A DNA stretch of 64,000 bases, from NCBI RefSeq assembly GCF_000427825.1, contig NZ_ATYT01000015.1, positions 1 to 64,000 of the forward strand, given 5' to 3'. The notes under the pieces were generated by a model, which saw nothing but the letters and a program-made list of their open reading frames with translations, was not told the DNA's origin and made no database searches. Below, one piece after another: positions 25,783-34,091 of the stretch (positions within the stretch are counted from its first letter, which is position 1; every line of letters begins with the position of its first letter). The DNA comes from Thermocrispum municipale DSM 44069 (GTDB lineage Bacteria > Actinomycetota > Actinomycetes > Mycobacteriales > Pseudonocardiaceae). The position numbers and the translations under genes were made by a program.

Positions 25783-28047
25783 GTGGGTATCGAGCTTCCT
25801 GCGGAGCTGGCCGACATCGCCGGCCGGGTCGGCGCGAAGTGGCCGGAGGCCGACGAGGACGCGCTGCACGAGCAGGCGAATGCCTGGCGGGAAGCCGCAC
25901 GGGGTCTGCGGGCGCTGGCGACGGACGCGGATTCCACGGCGGCGGAAGCGGTGTCCAGCATGGCGGGGGAGGCCGCCGAGCAAGCCGGACGGGAATGGTC
26001 GACGTTCGTCGCCGCGGACTCCGGGCTGTTGACCGGAACGGCACAGGAAGCCGAGCGGGCCGCCGACCGGCTGGACCATGCCGCCCGGCAGGTGGGCGCG
26101 GCGAAGGTCGAGATCGTCCGCCAGCTGGTCGACGCCGCACGAACGGAGCAGGCGGCGGCTGCCGCGGCGGACGGCGGTCACCCGGAGGCGCTGCTCAGCC
26201 TGGAGACGCTGCGGTCGGCGGTGTCGACGAACGTCACGGCGGTAACCGAGTCGTTGGCCGACGCGGTCGCGGACACCGGACGCGAAGTGACCACGTCGTC
26301 GGTGGTGTCGCCCCATCCGGGCCACAACGGGACCGGCTCGCTGCTCGAGGCAGTCATCGGCGCCACCGACGCGGTGACCGAAACCGTCGAGGACGAGTGG
26401 GACGACGTCGAGGACGAGGTCACCGACCTTCGACAAGACGCTCGCCAGGGCGTCGGGGAAGTCCGGGACGTCGTGCGCGGAGGTGTCGAGCACGCCGGGG
26501 ACGTCGTGCGCGAAGGTGTCGAGCACCCCCGGGACGCCGTGCACGAAGGCGTCGGGGGAGTCCGGGACGTCGTGCGCGGAGGTGTCGAGCACGCCGGGGA
26601 CGTCGTGCGCGAAGGTGTCGAGCACCCCCGGGACGCCGTGCACGAAGCCGCCGGAGACATCCGCGCCGAAGTTCTTGAAGACGCTGAGGATGTCCGGGGC
26701 CACGCGCCCGGGCACGCAGATCGCGTTCCGGACAACGTGCGCGAAGGCGTCGAGGGTCTCCGCGAGCATGTCGAGGAAGCTCGAGGTGACATCTCCGAGG
26801 CCGTACCGCACACCGGGGGACCGGTCCCCGATGGCGGACCGGACGCGCTGACCCCGCCGATGGGCAACCGGCTCCCGGCATGGATGGAGGCGCCCACCCC
26901 ACGCACTGGCGTCCCGATGCCGCCGCAACCCCAAGGTCAGACGTCGCTGGCCGGATTCGTCGACGGTGGTGTGCCGCCGATGGCCCAGCCGCCCGCACCG
27001 CCGGTGGGCGGACCCCTGCCACCCGCTGCGGGGCCGATCGGCCAGCCCATGCCGGCGCCCGGTGGTGCCCCGCCACCCGCGATGCCCGGCGTGGTCGGCG
27101 GCGACCCGTCCCAAGCAGGGCAACAACCCGGAAGGCAGGCCGGTGGCATCGCCCGGGTGGCCGCAGGCGGCAACCCGGCAGCACGTCCCGGCACACCGCC
27201 CCCGGCAGCCTGGACGGCAGGGGCATCGCAGGCGCCGAACGTGTCGGCGCGCGGCCAGCAGTCCGGCGTCGCGCCACCGCAACCCGAACCGCAACCACGG
27301 CCCGCGCCGGAACAACCCGCCTACGGCACGCCGCGCAAGGACCGGGCCAGCATCGTGGCACTGTTCCGGGTCCACATGTTCCCGATCGGCCACCTGCCCA
27401 AGGCCACCAGCGAGCCGAGCCGCCAGCTGCCGATCCCGACCGGAGAAGCGGATGCGCCAGCCGCGCTGCGCTTCCCGCCGCACGACCACCCGGAGTCGGC
27501 GGTCTTCGACGACGCCGAGGTGTTGCCGGAGCGGGCGGCCGCCTCACCCGGCCTCGACCTGGACCATCCTGCGCTCGCGCCGCTGTTCGACGACTACGAC
27601 CCGCTGGCGGACTCGAACGAAGCCGAATGGGAGCGCCGCTACCTGGTCAAAGCTGACCGTGAGCCGCTGGAGTACGCCTGGCCGCCCGGGGAAGCCTTTC
27701 CGGAGGGCTGTGCCGAGCCCGGCGTGCCCGTGCTGCTCGAGCCCGGCACGATCATCGACCGCTTCGGCGAGCCACGCGGGCGGGTCTTCCACCCGGACGG
27801 CACGGCGTATCGCAAACGATCCCTCCCGCCACCCGGGCCGCACCTCCGCTATCGGCGCTACGCAGTGCTGCGGCCGCTGCCGGTGTGGCGGGGCATCGTG
27901 GCGCCGTGGTTCGGTCAGCCGGGCGGCGCCGAACGATTCCGGACCGTCTATCCCGCCGATGACCTCGTGGTGCTCGGGTTTCTGCGGGACGTCACCGACG
28001 AACTCACCGACACCGACGCCGGGGAGCAACCGGGAGGCAGCGCATGA
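25783..28047 (+). CDS. WXG/proline-rich polymorphic toxin with C-terminal TNT (NAD+ glycohydrolase) domain
   Basis: 754-aa modular protein. Residues 1-130 are a long WXG/LXG-like helical export domain. Residues 227-345 hold 11-residue repeats (VRDVVRGGVEH type). Residues 350-530 are Pro/Gly/Ala/Gln-rich. The C-terminal 115 residues match the tuberculosis necrotizing toxin fold: GTIIDRFGEPRG, DGTAYRKRSLPP, YRRYAVLRPLPV, APWFGQPGG and DDLVVLGFLRDV. TNT domains hydrolyse NAD+ and kill target cells. The arginines of DRFG and KRSLPP and the Gln of QPGG are present; a second Gln often seen after QPGGG is replaced (QPGGAER), so activity needs testing. The gene overlaps the probable immunity gene by ATGA. 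Likely exported by type VII secretion. Confidence 0.85.
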   Translation: MGIELPAELADIAGRVGAKWPEADEDALHEQANAWREAARGLRALATDADSTAAEAVSSMAGEAAEQAGREWSTFVAADSGLLTGTAQEAERAADRLDHAARQVGAAKVEIVRQLVDAARTEQAAAAAADGGHPEALLSLETLRSAVSTNVTAVTESLADAVADTGREVTTSSVVSPHPGHNGTGSLLEAVIGATDAVTETVEDEWDDVEDEVTDLRQDARQGVGEVRDVVRGGVEHAGDVVREGVEHPRDAVHEGVGGVRDVVRGGVEHAGDVVREGVEHPRDAVHEAAGDIRAEVLEDAEDVRGHAPGHADRVPDNVREGVEGLREHVEEARGDISEAVPHTGGPVPDGGPDALTPPMGNRLPAWMEAPTPRTGVPMPPQPQGQTSLAGFVDGGVPPMAQPPAPPVGGPLPPAAGPIGQPMPAPGGAPPPAMPGVVGGDPSQAGQQPGRQAGGIARVAAGGNPAARPGTPPPAAWTAGASQAPNVSARGQQSGVAPPQPEPQPRPAPEQPAYGTPRKDRASIVALFRVHMFPIGHLPKATSEPSRQLPIPTGEADAPAALRFPPHDHPESAVFDDAEVLPERAAASPGLDLDHPALAPLFDDYDPLADSNEAEWERRYLVKADREPLEYAWPPGEAFPEGCAEPGVPVLLEPGTIIDRFGEPRGRVFHPDGTAYRKRSLPPPGPHLRYRRYAVLRPLPVWRGIVAPWFGQPGGAERFRTVYPADDLVVLGFLRDVTDELTDTDAGEQPGGSA
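26461..26790 (+). repeat. 99-bp tandem DNA repeat within an array of 11-residue protein repeats
   Basis: A 99-bp unit at 26461-26559 recurs almost identically from 26560 to about 26647, then diverges. Each unit encodes three 11-residue blocks (VRDVVRGGVEH, AGDVVREGVEH, PRDAVHEGVGG). More degenerate blocks (VPDNVREGVEG, LREHVEEARGD) continue to about 26790. The spacing of Val and charged residues fits a hendecad coiled coil or amphipathic stalk. Confidence 0.8.
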
Positions 28048-28373
28048 ACATGGAGTCACTCCCGAGCTGGCTGGACGCGATCGGCGTGCCGCTCGAGGTG
28101 ATCTCGATCGGCAAGGAAGCGGACAACACGTGGTGCCTGCTGCGCACCGACCGGGTGGTCGAGGACGAGCAGTCCGGCGTGGAGAAGACCGTCGCCGCCT
28201 GGGAGGTGTTCTGGCGCGAGCAGGGCAACCGCTACGACTGGGCCAGCTTCACCAACGAGCAGGTGGCCTGCCACTACCTGTTCGGGCGGTTGGCGTGGTC
28301 GCAGGTCGCCCGCGGCGCGGTCGGGTTGCTGCCCGAGCCCGAGCCGACGAAGTCACCGGTCGACCAGTCCTGA
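28044..28373 (+). CDS. Probable immunity protein for the TNT toxin
   Basis: 109-aa acidic protein encoded directly downstream of the toxin, starting inside its stop codon (ATGA). Visible features are an N-terminal SLPSWLDAIGVPLEV, an EVFWREQGNRYDWASF segment and a helix CHYLFGRLAWSQV. This pattern is shared by small immunity-type proteins that follow TNT genes in Actinobacteria (IFT-like), though I match it by position and general look rather than by a defined motif. It should bind and neutralise the toxin's NAD+ glycohydrolase domain in the cytosol. Its 3' end overlaps the convergent hisN-like gene by 21 bases. Confidence 0.75.
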   Translation: MNMESLPSWLDAIGVPLEVISIGKEADNTWCLLRTDRVVEDEQSGVEKTVAAWEVFWREQGNRYDWASFTNEQVACHYLFGRLAWSQVARGAVGLLPEPEPTKSPVDQS

Positions 28374-29150
28374 CGACAACACCCGCAGCGCCGCGTCGTG
28401 CAGCACCCCGTTGGTCGACAGCGCGTTGCCGCCGTCGAACCGTTCGGCCCCGGTCAGGTCGGTGAACCGGCCACCGGCCTCGGTCACCAGGATCTGCGCG
28501 GCCGCCACGTCCCACGGATTCACGATCGGTTCGGCCGCGATGTCGATCACGCCCTCGGCGACCAGGCAGTGCGACCAGAAGTCCCCCATCGCCCGGTTCT
28601 CCCAGCAGGCGGCGACCAGATCGAGGTAAGCCTGCTTGGAGTGGTACTCGTCCCACGTGTTCAGGTTCGTGGTCGACAGGTAGGCGTCCGACAGCTCAGC
28701 CACCGCGGAGACCCGCAACCGCCGCTGGCCGGACGGATCGGCGACCCAGGCGCCACCACCCGCGTCGGCCCACCACCGGCGGCCCAGCAGCGGCGCGGAG
28801 ATCATCCCCACCACCGGCTTCCCGTCGTCCACCAGTGCGATCAGCGTCGCCCAAACGGGCACGCCGCGCAGGAAGTTCTTGGTGCCGTCGATCGGGTCCA
28901 GCACCCACGTGCGGCCCGCGCCGATCGACCCTCCGCCTTCCTCACCGGCGATGGCGTCCTGCGGTCGCTCGGTGGCGAGCACGCCGCGAATCGCCTCCTC
29001 CACCGCCAGGTCGGCGTCGGTGACCGGAGAGCGGTCCGGCTTGGTGCGCACCGTGAGGTCACGGGAGGTGTAGCGGGGGACGGTGATGGCGTCCGCGACG
29101 TCCGCGAGCCGCTTGGCCAGATCGATGTCGTCGGTGTAGGCGCGTGTCAC
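28353..29150 (-). CDS. hisN: Inositol monophosphatase-family phosphatase, likely histidinol-phosphatase
   Basis: 265-aa Mg2+-dependent, Li+-sensitive phosphatase. Metal-binding motifs are GEEGG (EE), WVLDPIDGTKNFLRGVPVW (DPIDGTxNF) and PIVNPWDVAAAQILVTEAGG (WDxAAA..EAGG). The last motif and overall length match actinobacterial HisN, which dephosphorylates histidinol phosphate. Inositol-1-phosphatase cannot be excluded from sequence alone. GTG at 29150 has GAGG eight bases upstream. The 3' end overlaps the toxin immunity gene by 21 bases in convergent orientation, suggesting the toxin module was joined closely here. Confidence 0.88.
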   Translation of the reverse strand: MTRAYTDDIDLAKRLADVADAITVPRYTSRDLTVRTKPDRSPVTDADLAVEEAIRGVLATERPQDAIAGEEGGGSIGAGRTWVLDPIDGTKNFLRGVPVWATLIALVDDGKPVVGMISAPLLGRRWWADAGGGAWVADPSGQRRLRVSAVAELSDAYLSTTNLNTWDEYHSKQAYLDLVAACWENRAMGDFWSHCLVAEGVIDIAAEPIVNPWDVAAAQILVTEAGGRFTDLTGAERFDGGNALSTNGVLHDAALRVLSSGLVDR

Positions 29151-29187
29151 GCTGAGATCCTCGCACGCCGTAATCGACAGGTCGCCG

Positions 29188-29193
29188 TATGGT
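29188..29193 (+). promoter_or_regulatory. Candidate -10 of leaderless response regulator
   Basis: TATGGT followed by seven bases and GTG at 29201. This argues for 29201 over the in-frame ATGs at 29189 and 29195, which overlap or hug the element. Confidence 0.4.
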
Positions 29194-29200
29194 AATGGCC

Positions 29201-29911
29201 GTGAGCATGGTTCTTCTCGCCGAGGACGACCCCGCCATCGCCGAGCCGTTGTCGCGGGCGCTGGACCGCGAGGGGTACGTGGTCGAGGTCGTCACGGACG
29301 GGCCGAGTGTGCTGGAGGTGACCCAGCAGCGTCCGGTGAACCTCATCGTGCTCGATCTCGGCCTGCCCAGGATGGACGGCCTGGAGGTCTGCCGCAGGCT
29401 GCGCGCGCGCGGCGCGGAGCTGCCGGTGCTGATGCTCACGGCGCGCACCGACGAGGTCGACTTCGTGGTCGGTCTGGACGCGGGCGCGGACGACTACGTG
29501 GCCAAGCCGTTCCGGTTGGCCGAGCTGCTGGCCCGGATTCGCGCGCTGCTGCGCAGGCAGGCCCCCGAGGTGCTGGAGGCCAACGGGGTGCGGATGGATC
29601 TCGCCGCCCGGCTGGTCACCGTCGACGGGGTCGAAGTGCAGCTGGCCAACAAGGAGTTCGAACTGCTGCGCGTGCTGATGAGCCGCGCGGGCCAGGTGGT
29701 CAGCCGGGAGGAGATCCTCGCCGAGGTGTGGAACGACCTGGACTCCAAGACCACCAAGACGCTCGACATGCACGTCTCGTGGCTGCGCCGCAAGCTCGCC
29801 ATCGCCTCCGGGGACATCGACGGCAAGGGCGGCACCAGGGGGTCCCAGCCGGCGGACAACGAACACATCGCCACGGTGCGTGGCGTGGGCTTTCGCTTCA
29901 ACGTCGAGTGA
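29201..29911 (+). CDS. OmpR/PhoB-family response regulator
   Basis: 236-aa two-component regulator. The receiver domain has the acidic pair in LLAEDDP, phospho-acceptor Asp52 (LIVLDLGLPRMDG), the switch threonine in LMLTART and lysine in YVAKPF. The C-terminal winged helix is of the OmpR type (NKEFELLRVLMSRAGQVVSREEILAEVW, DMHVSWLRRKL, RGVGFRFNVE). An insert of about 20 residues (DIDGKGGTRGSQPADNEH) sits in the wing, longer than usual. The histidine kinase gene follows 15 bases later. Start chosen from the -10-like TATGGT. Signal and targets unknown. Confidence 0.94.
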   Translation: MSMVLLAEDDPAIAEPLSRALDREGYVVEVVTDGPSVLEVTQQRPVNLIVLDLGLPRMDGLEVCRRLRARGAELPVLMLTARTDEVDFVVGLDAGADDYVAKPFRLAELLARIRALLRRQAPEVLEANGVRMDLAARLVTVDGVEVQLANKEFELLRVLMSRAGQVVSREEILAEVWNDLDSKTTKTLDMHVSWLRRKLAIASGDIDGKGGTRGSQPADNEHIATVRGVGFRFNVE

Positions 29912-29926
29912 GGCCAGACTAGCCCC

Positions 29927-31201
29927 GTGCATCGCCGCATCCTGCTCGCCATCTTGTTGGCCGTCGCGGTCACGGCAGCGGCGCTCGGTATCCCGCTCGG
30001 ATTCACCGCGTGGGAGCTGGTGTCCAGCCTGGCGAAAGAGGATCTGGCGACCAGGGCGCAGCGCATCGCCAAGAGTCTGGACAACACGATCGCCGCAGGT
30101 GAGGTCATCGACACCCGCCAGGTGCGGCTGGCCATCCCGGAAGACGGGTTCCTGCTGGTGCGCGGCCAGGACGGGCAGGAATACCACTACGGCGACCGAC
30201 CGCAGGGCGAGGTGCTGGCGGAGACGGCGAACCTGGGCGGCGGCGGTCAGGTGCAGTTGACCATCCCCGCCGAGCCGGTACGGACGCGGCAGACCCAGGT
30301 CACCATCGCGGTGGTGTTGCTCGCGATCCTGTCGGTGGGCACCGGCATGGTGGTGGCCGGCGTGACGGCCCGCAGGCTGGCCCGGCCGATGCGCAACATC
30401 TCGGCCCGCGCGGCCAGGCTCGGCGCGGGTGACTTCCGGCCGGATGCCGCCCGCTACAGCATGCAGGAGCTGGACATGATCGCCGAGGCGCTGGACGCGT
30501 CGGCCGAGGCGTTGTCGGCGCTGATCCGCCGCGAGCGGCAGTTCGTCGGCGACGTGTCCCATCAGCTGCGCAGCCGCCTCACCGCGCTGCAGCTGCGCCT
30601 GGACGCCCTGACCGCGCACTCGGACAGCGACGTGGTCGAGGACGCCCGGGCGGCGCAGGAGCAGGCGGATCAGCTCACCGCGGCGCTGGACGAATTGCTC
30701 GCGGCCGCGCGCGCCGCGCGGGAAGCCGGTGCGGAGCCGGTCGACGTCGGTGCGCAGCTGCGCGAGATCGCCGGCCACTGGGGGCCGGTCTTCACCGCGA
30801 AGAACCGCGGCTTGAAGCTGCGCATCCCGGCGGGCCTGATCGCCCGTGCGACCCCGGCCCGCCTGCGGGAAGTCATCGGTGTCCTGCTGGACAACGCCAG
30901 CAGGCACGGAGCGGGCACCGTCACGTTGTCCGCGCGCGCCGGGGACGGCAGTGTCGTGGTGTCGGTCAGTGACAACGGGCCGGGTGTCCCCGAGGACCTG
31001 GCGCCGCACATCTTCGACCGCGGCGTCTCCGGTGTCGGATCCACGGGGGTCGGCCTGGCGCTGGCGCGGGCACTGGCCGAGGCGGACGGCGGACGGCTGG
31101 AGCTCGCTTCGCCGCGGCCCGCCACGTTCAGCGTCTTCCTGCTGGTGCCGAAGTCGACCGATCTGAGCGAGCCGCCGTTGAGAAGCGGCCATCCGCGGTG
31201 A
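29927..31201 (+). CDS. Sensor histidine kinase (HAMP-HisKA-HATPase)
   Basis: 424-aa membrane kinase. Order: TM1 about 4-28, a small extracellular sensor of about 90 residues, TM2 about 124-147 (TIAVVLLAILSVGTGMVVAGV), HAMP domain (ARRLARPMRNISARAARLGAGDF), HisKA with phospho-acceptor His212 in DVSHQLRSRLTAL, and HATPase with N box LLDNASRHG, G1 DNGPGVPEDL and G2 GSTGVGLALARALAEA. It phosphorylates the response regulator encoded just upstream. GTG start, 15-base spacing. Convergent with GtrA, and the two stop codons are directly adjacent. The sensor's ligand is unknown. Confidence 0.94.
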   Translation: MHRRILLAILLAVAVTAAALGIPLGFTAWELVSSLAKEDLATRAQRIAKSLDNTIAAGEVIDTRQVRLAIPEDGFLLVRGQDGQEYHYGDRPQGEVLAETANLGGGGQVQLTIPAEPVRTRQTQVTIAVVLLAILSVGTGMVVAGVTARRLARPMRNISARAARLGAGDFRPDAARYSMQELDMIAEALDASAEALSALIRRERQFVGDVSHQLRSRLTALQLRLDALTAHSDSDVVEDARAAQEQADQLTAALDELLAAARAAREAGAEPVDVGAQLREIAGHWGPVFTAKNRGLKLRIPAGLIARATPARLREVIGVLLDNASRHGAGTVTLSARAGDGSVVVSVSDNGPGVPEDLAPHIFDRGVSGVGSTGVGLALARALAEADGGRLELASPRPATFSVFLLVPKSTDLSEPPLRSGHPR

Positions 31202-31711
31202 TCAGGTCACGTCGTTGCGCCTGCCGCCCAACTCGTCCGGGAAGACCCACTTCCGCATCGCCATGAACCGGAACACCATTGCCAGCAGCATGCCGATGAT
31301 CGATCCGGCGGTGAAGTCGGCCACCTCCTGAACCCACCGCGCCACGTGCGGCACCTCGAGGTCGAGCACATAGCGCGAGATCAACAGCGGGATCAGGTTG
31401 ACCACCAGCGCCACACCGCTGACCAGGAAGAACAGCGCCGCTTCGTGGTGCCGTTCGCGGCCCCCGCGGGTGCGGAACGACCACTCCCGGTTCAGGATGT
31501 AGGACACGATGGTGGCCACCACGATGGCGAACGCCTTCGCCGTCGTCGGCTTCTCCTCGAGCACGGTGAGCTTGAGCGCGTACCAGACGACGTTGTCGAT
31601 GACGAACGTGGTGGCGCCGACGACCGCGAACTTGAGCTTCTCCCGGTGCTTGATCAGCACCCCGCGCAGCGGCTCCGGCACGCGCGCGAGCAAGCTCTCC
31701 ACGACGGTCAC
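31202..31711 (-). CDS. GtrA-family membrane protein
   Basis: 169-aa four-helix membrane protein of the GtrA family (KFAVVGATTFVIDNVVWYAL, IVVATIVSYILNREWSFRT, ALFFLVSGVALVVNLIPLLI, IGMLLAMVFRFMAMRKWVF). Family members flip or help transfer polyprenyl-linked sugars in envelope polysaccharide or teichoic acid glycosylation. GTG at 31711 has GGGAG eight bases upstream; an in-frame TTG at 31726 lacks a ribosome site. It lies downstream of the sigma-fusion gene on the same strand with about a 100-base gap. The polyprenyl-phosphate sugar partner is not obvious here, but the GT87 protein at 35.2 kb is a candidate. Confidence 0.9.
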   Translation of the reverse strand: MTVVESLLARVPEPLRGVLIKHREKLKFAVVGATTFVIDNVVWYALKLTVLEEKPTTAKAFAIVVATIVSYILNREWSFRTRGGRERHHEAALFFLVSGVALVVNLIPLLISRYVLDLEVPHVARWVQEVADFTAGSIIGMLLAMVFRFMAMRKWVFPDELGGRRNDVT

Positions 31712-31817
31712 GGCACTGACTCCCAACGAACGGTGACGCGGGGCAGTCTATGGGCCGGGCCGTGTAGGCCGTGTTGGGGCGGACACGGTATGGCCCTCGT
31801 CTCTGCGCCGGTCTGCG

Positions 31818-34091
31818 TCACCAGTGCAGCCAGTCGCGGAACATGCGCTCGGCGTCGCGGTTCGACCGCGGCTTGGGGTTCGGCCGCTCCCACGCGGGCG
31901 GCTTCTTCGTGGTGGTCGTCGTGCTCGGCGGCGACGACGACTGGCTCGGCGTGCCGCTGCTGGGCCCCTCCGGCGTCGACGACGGCGACTCGGTGGAACT
32001 CGACGGCGGCGCAGGCTGGTGCGACTCGCTCGGCTCGACCGACTCCGGCGTGGAGGACTCCACCGGATCCGTCGACGGCGCCTCGGACTGCGGGACCGCG
32101 TCCGGCAGCAGCCCGGGCCAGCAACCGAAGAAGCACCACGGGCGGACGGTCCGGGAGGCCGATGCGCTGCCGATGCGGGCGGCGACCGTGACGTTGTTCG
32201 GGAAGCCGCCGTGGGAGAGCGGGACCAGCAGGTAGGCCTTCTCGTCCGGTTCGAGCGCGCGCTTGCTCGAACACGTCGTGGCGCTCGGCCCGCTGAGGCA
32301 GGTGAAGTCCAGACCGGACCAGTCGTTGATCAGCATCGGGCGGTTGATCGTGACCGTGGCGTGTTTGGTCGTCTCGCCGCTGTTGGTCACCTCGGCCGCC
32401 AAGTGCCAGCCGTGTGCGCGGGCGTCGAGCGTGACGCCGTCCTTCGCCTCCACCCGGACCGGGATGCGGATGTTCAGCGTGGTGGTCGACCCGCTGGACA
32501 CCGTGCCGGTGATCTGCCCGTTCCGCACCGAGGAATCCGCCACCAGCCGGAACACCAGCGTGGCGGCTTCTCTCGGTTCGAGGCCGTCCGGGGTGCGGCA
32601 GGTGACCTGACCGGAACCACCCGGACACTTCACGTACTGGTTCTTGGCCGCGGCCTGCGGGGCCGAGGCGAGCGGGACGGACGCGGTGCGGCCGGCCGTG
32701 CTGCCACCGCCGCCCGCGGGGTCGACCGCGGTGACGCCGCGCGGCAGGTTCAGCGTGACGATCACCGGCTTGGACTTGCGGCCACCGTCGTTGCGCACGG
32801 TGATGGGCAAGTCGGTCGGGCCGCCACCGGGGGTGAGTTCGAGGCTGCCACCCGGTGGGGCCACCGAGATGTCCGCGGGCAGCGGCTGCTCGGGCGGCGG
32901 CGGCTCCGGTCGCGGGGCGGGCGGAGCAGGCGAATCCGACGCGGGAGGCGACTCCGGTTGCCCAGCAGGCGGCGGCTGCTGCTGCGGCTCGTTCGGCGGC
33001 GCCGGCTTGGCGGCGGGCGGCTGTTGCGGCGACTCCGCCGCGGGTGGCTGGGCCTGCGGCTGCGGCTGCGCTGCGGGCAGAGGATCCGGCCCGCCGGACG
33101 CGAGCGCGACAGCCACCGCAGCGACCACCGCAGCACCGGAGGCGCCGACGCCGAGCAGCTGGCGAGGTGCGGCCGCACCGGCAGACGCCGCACCGCCCGA
33201 GGACGACCCGGCGGCGGCAGCCGCTCCGGCACTGGCGGCTGCTGCGCCTGCGGTCGCCGCAGATCCCTTCGCGGCCCCGGCCAGGGCCAGGTAGCCGAGT
33301 GCGGCGCCGCCCAGGACCAGCGGGGCGACGACGGCGCGAATCGCACCGTTGACGTCGGCGAGCTCCGCAGCGAGCGCGCGGCACTGGTCGCAGGTGTCGA
33401 GGTGGTTCTCCACCTGGGCGCGCTCGCGCTTGGACAACCCGTCGCGGGTCCACGCGCCCAGCTTGTCCGCCGTGGCGCGGCACCGGTCGGCCGTGGTCTC
33501 GGCGAGGTGAACCTGCAGGTAGGCCTGCCGGAGACCCTCGCGGGCACGGTAAGCCAGCGCGGAGACGCCGTTGGGCGTGAGCCCCATCAGCGGCGCGACC
33601 TCCGCGGGCGACTGCTGCTCGATCTCGGTGTGCCACAGCACCGCCTGCCAACGCTCCGGCAACCGCGCGAACGCCCGCGCGGCCATCGTGCGCTCCAGCC
33701 CGGCGACCGCGGTGTCGGAGAACGGCACGGTCAGCGCAGCGCCCAGGGCGCCACTGACCTCGGACATGTCCTCGTTGAGGTCGACCCGCTTGTCCTTGCG
33801 GGTCTTGTCGTAGGCGGCGTGCCGCAGCGACGTCAGCAGGTAGGCGCGGAAGGCCGAATCGGGGCCCTTGCCCGCCCGCAGCGTGTCCAGCACCTTGGCG
33901 AAGGCCTCCGCGACCAGGTCGTCGGCCTCCGCGCTCGACCTGGCCAGCTGGCGAGCGAGGTTGTACGCGGCCTGCACGTGCCGCTCGTACAGCGTCCCGT
34001 AGGCGGAGATGGTCCCCTTACGCACCGCGTCGATCAGCTCGGCGTCACTGGGGCCTTGGGCCTCAGCACCCCCAGTTGGTGCGGTCGTCAC
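31818..34091 (-). CDS. ECF sigma factor fused to zinc-finger anti-sigma, transmembrane and extracellular domains
   Basis: 757-aa fusion. Residues 18-102 are sigma region 2 (SAYGTLYERHVQAAYNLARQL, DDLVAEAFAKVLDTL). Residues 134-195 are region 4 (ARLPERWQAVLWHTEIEQQSP, then MGLTPNGVSALAYRAREGLR). An anti-sigma zinc-finger motif follows (Cys204, His230-x3-Cys234-x2-Cys237). Hydrophobic segments lie around 255-273 and 310-331, with a Pro/Gln-rich linker after them. Two beta-rich extracellular domains resemble DUF11-type modules (TVRNDGGRKSKPVIVTLNLP; EVTNSGETTKHATVTI), and a Ser/Thr/Pro-rich tail ends the protein. The fusion implies that an envelope signal could release or activate a tethered sigma factor. 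GTG with GGAGGAG upstream. Divergent from a degenerate GGDEF-like gene. Confidence 0.85.
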   Translation of the reverse strand: MTTAPTGGAEAQGPSDAELIDAVRKGTISAYGTLYERHVQAAYNLARQLARSSAEADDLVAEAFAKVLDTLRAGKGPDSAFRAYLLTSLRHAAYDKTRKDKRVDLNEDMSEVSGALGAALTVPFSDTAVAGLERTMAARAFARLPERWQAVLWHTEIEQQSPAEVAPLMGLTPNGVSALAYRAREGLRQAYLQVHLAETTADRCRATADKLGAWTRDGLSKRERAQVENHLDTCDQCRALAAELADVNGAIRAVVAPLVLGGAALGYLALAGAAKGSAATAGAAAASAGAAAAAGSSSGGAASAGAAAPRQLLGVGASGAAVVAAVAVALASGGPDPLPAAQPQPQAQPPAAESPQQPPAAKPAPPNEPQQQPPPAGQPESPPASDSPAPPAPRPEPPPPEQPLPADISVAPPGGSLELTPGGGPTDLPITVRNDGGRKSKPVIVTLNLPRGVTAVDPAGGGGSTAGRTASVPLASAPQAAAKNQYVKCPGGSGQVTCRTPDGLEPREAATLVFRLVADSSVRNGQITGTVSSGSTTTLNIRIPVRVEAKDGVTLDARAHGWHLAAEVTNSGETTKHATVTINRPMLINDWSGLDFTCLSGPSATTCSSKRALEPDEKAYLLVPLSHGGFPNNVTVAARIGSASASRTVRPWCFFGCWPGLLPDAVPQSEAPSTDPVESSTPESVEPSESHQPAPPSSSTESPSSTPEGPSSGTPSQSSSPPSTTTTTKKPPAWERPNPKPRSNRDAERMFRDWLHW

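Noticed and set aside
26420-27547. Minus-strand frame with repeats inside the toxin gene
   Set aside because: Its repeats are the antisense reading of the hendecad array, and its translation is Arg/Pro-rich without motifs.
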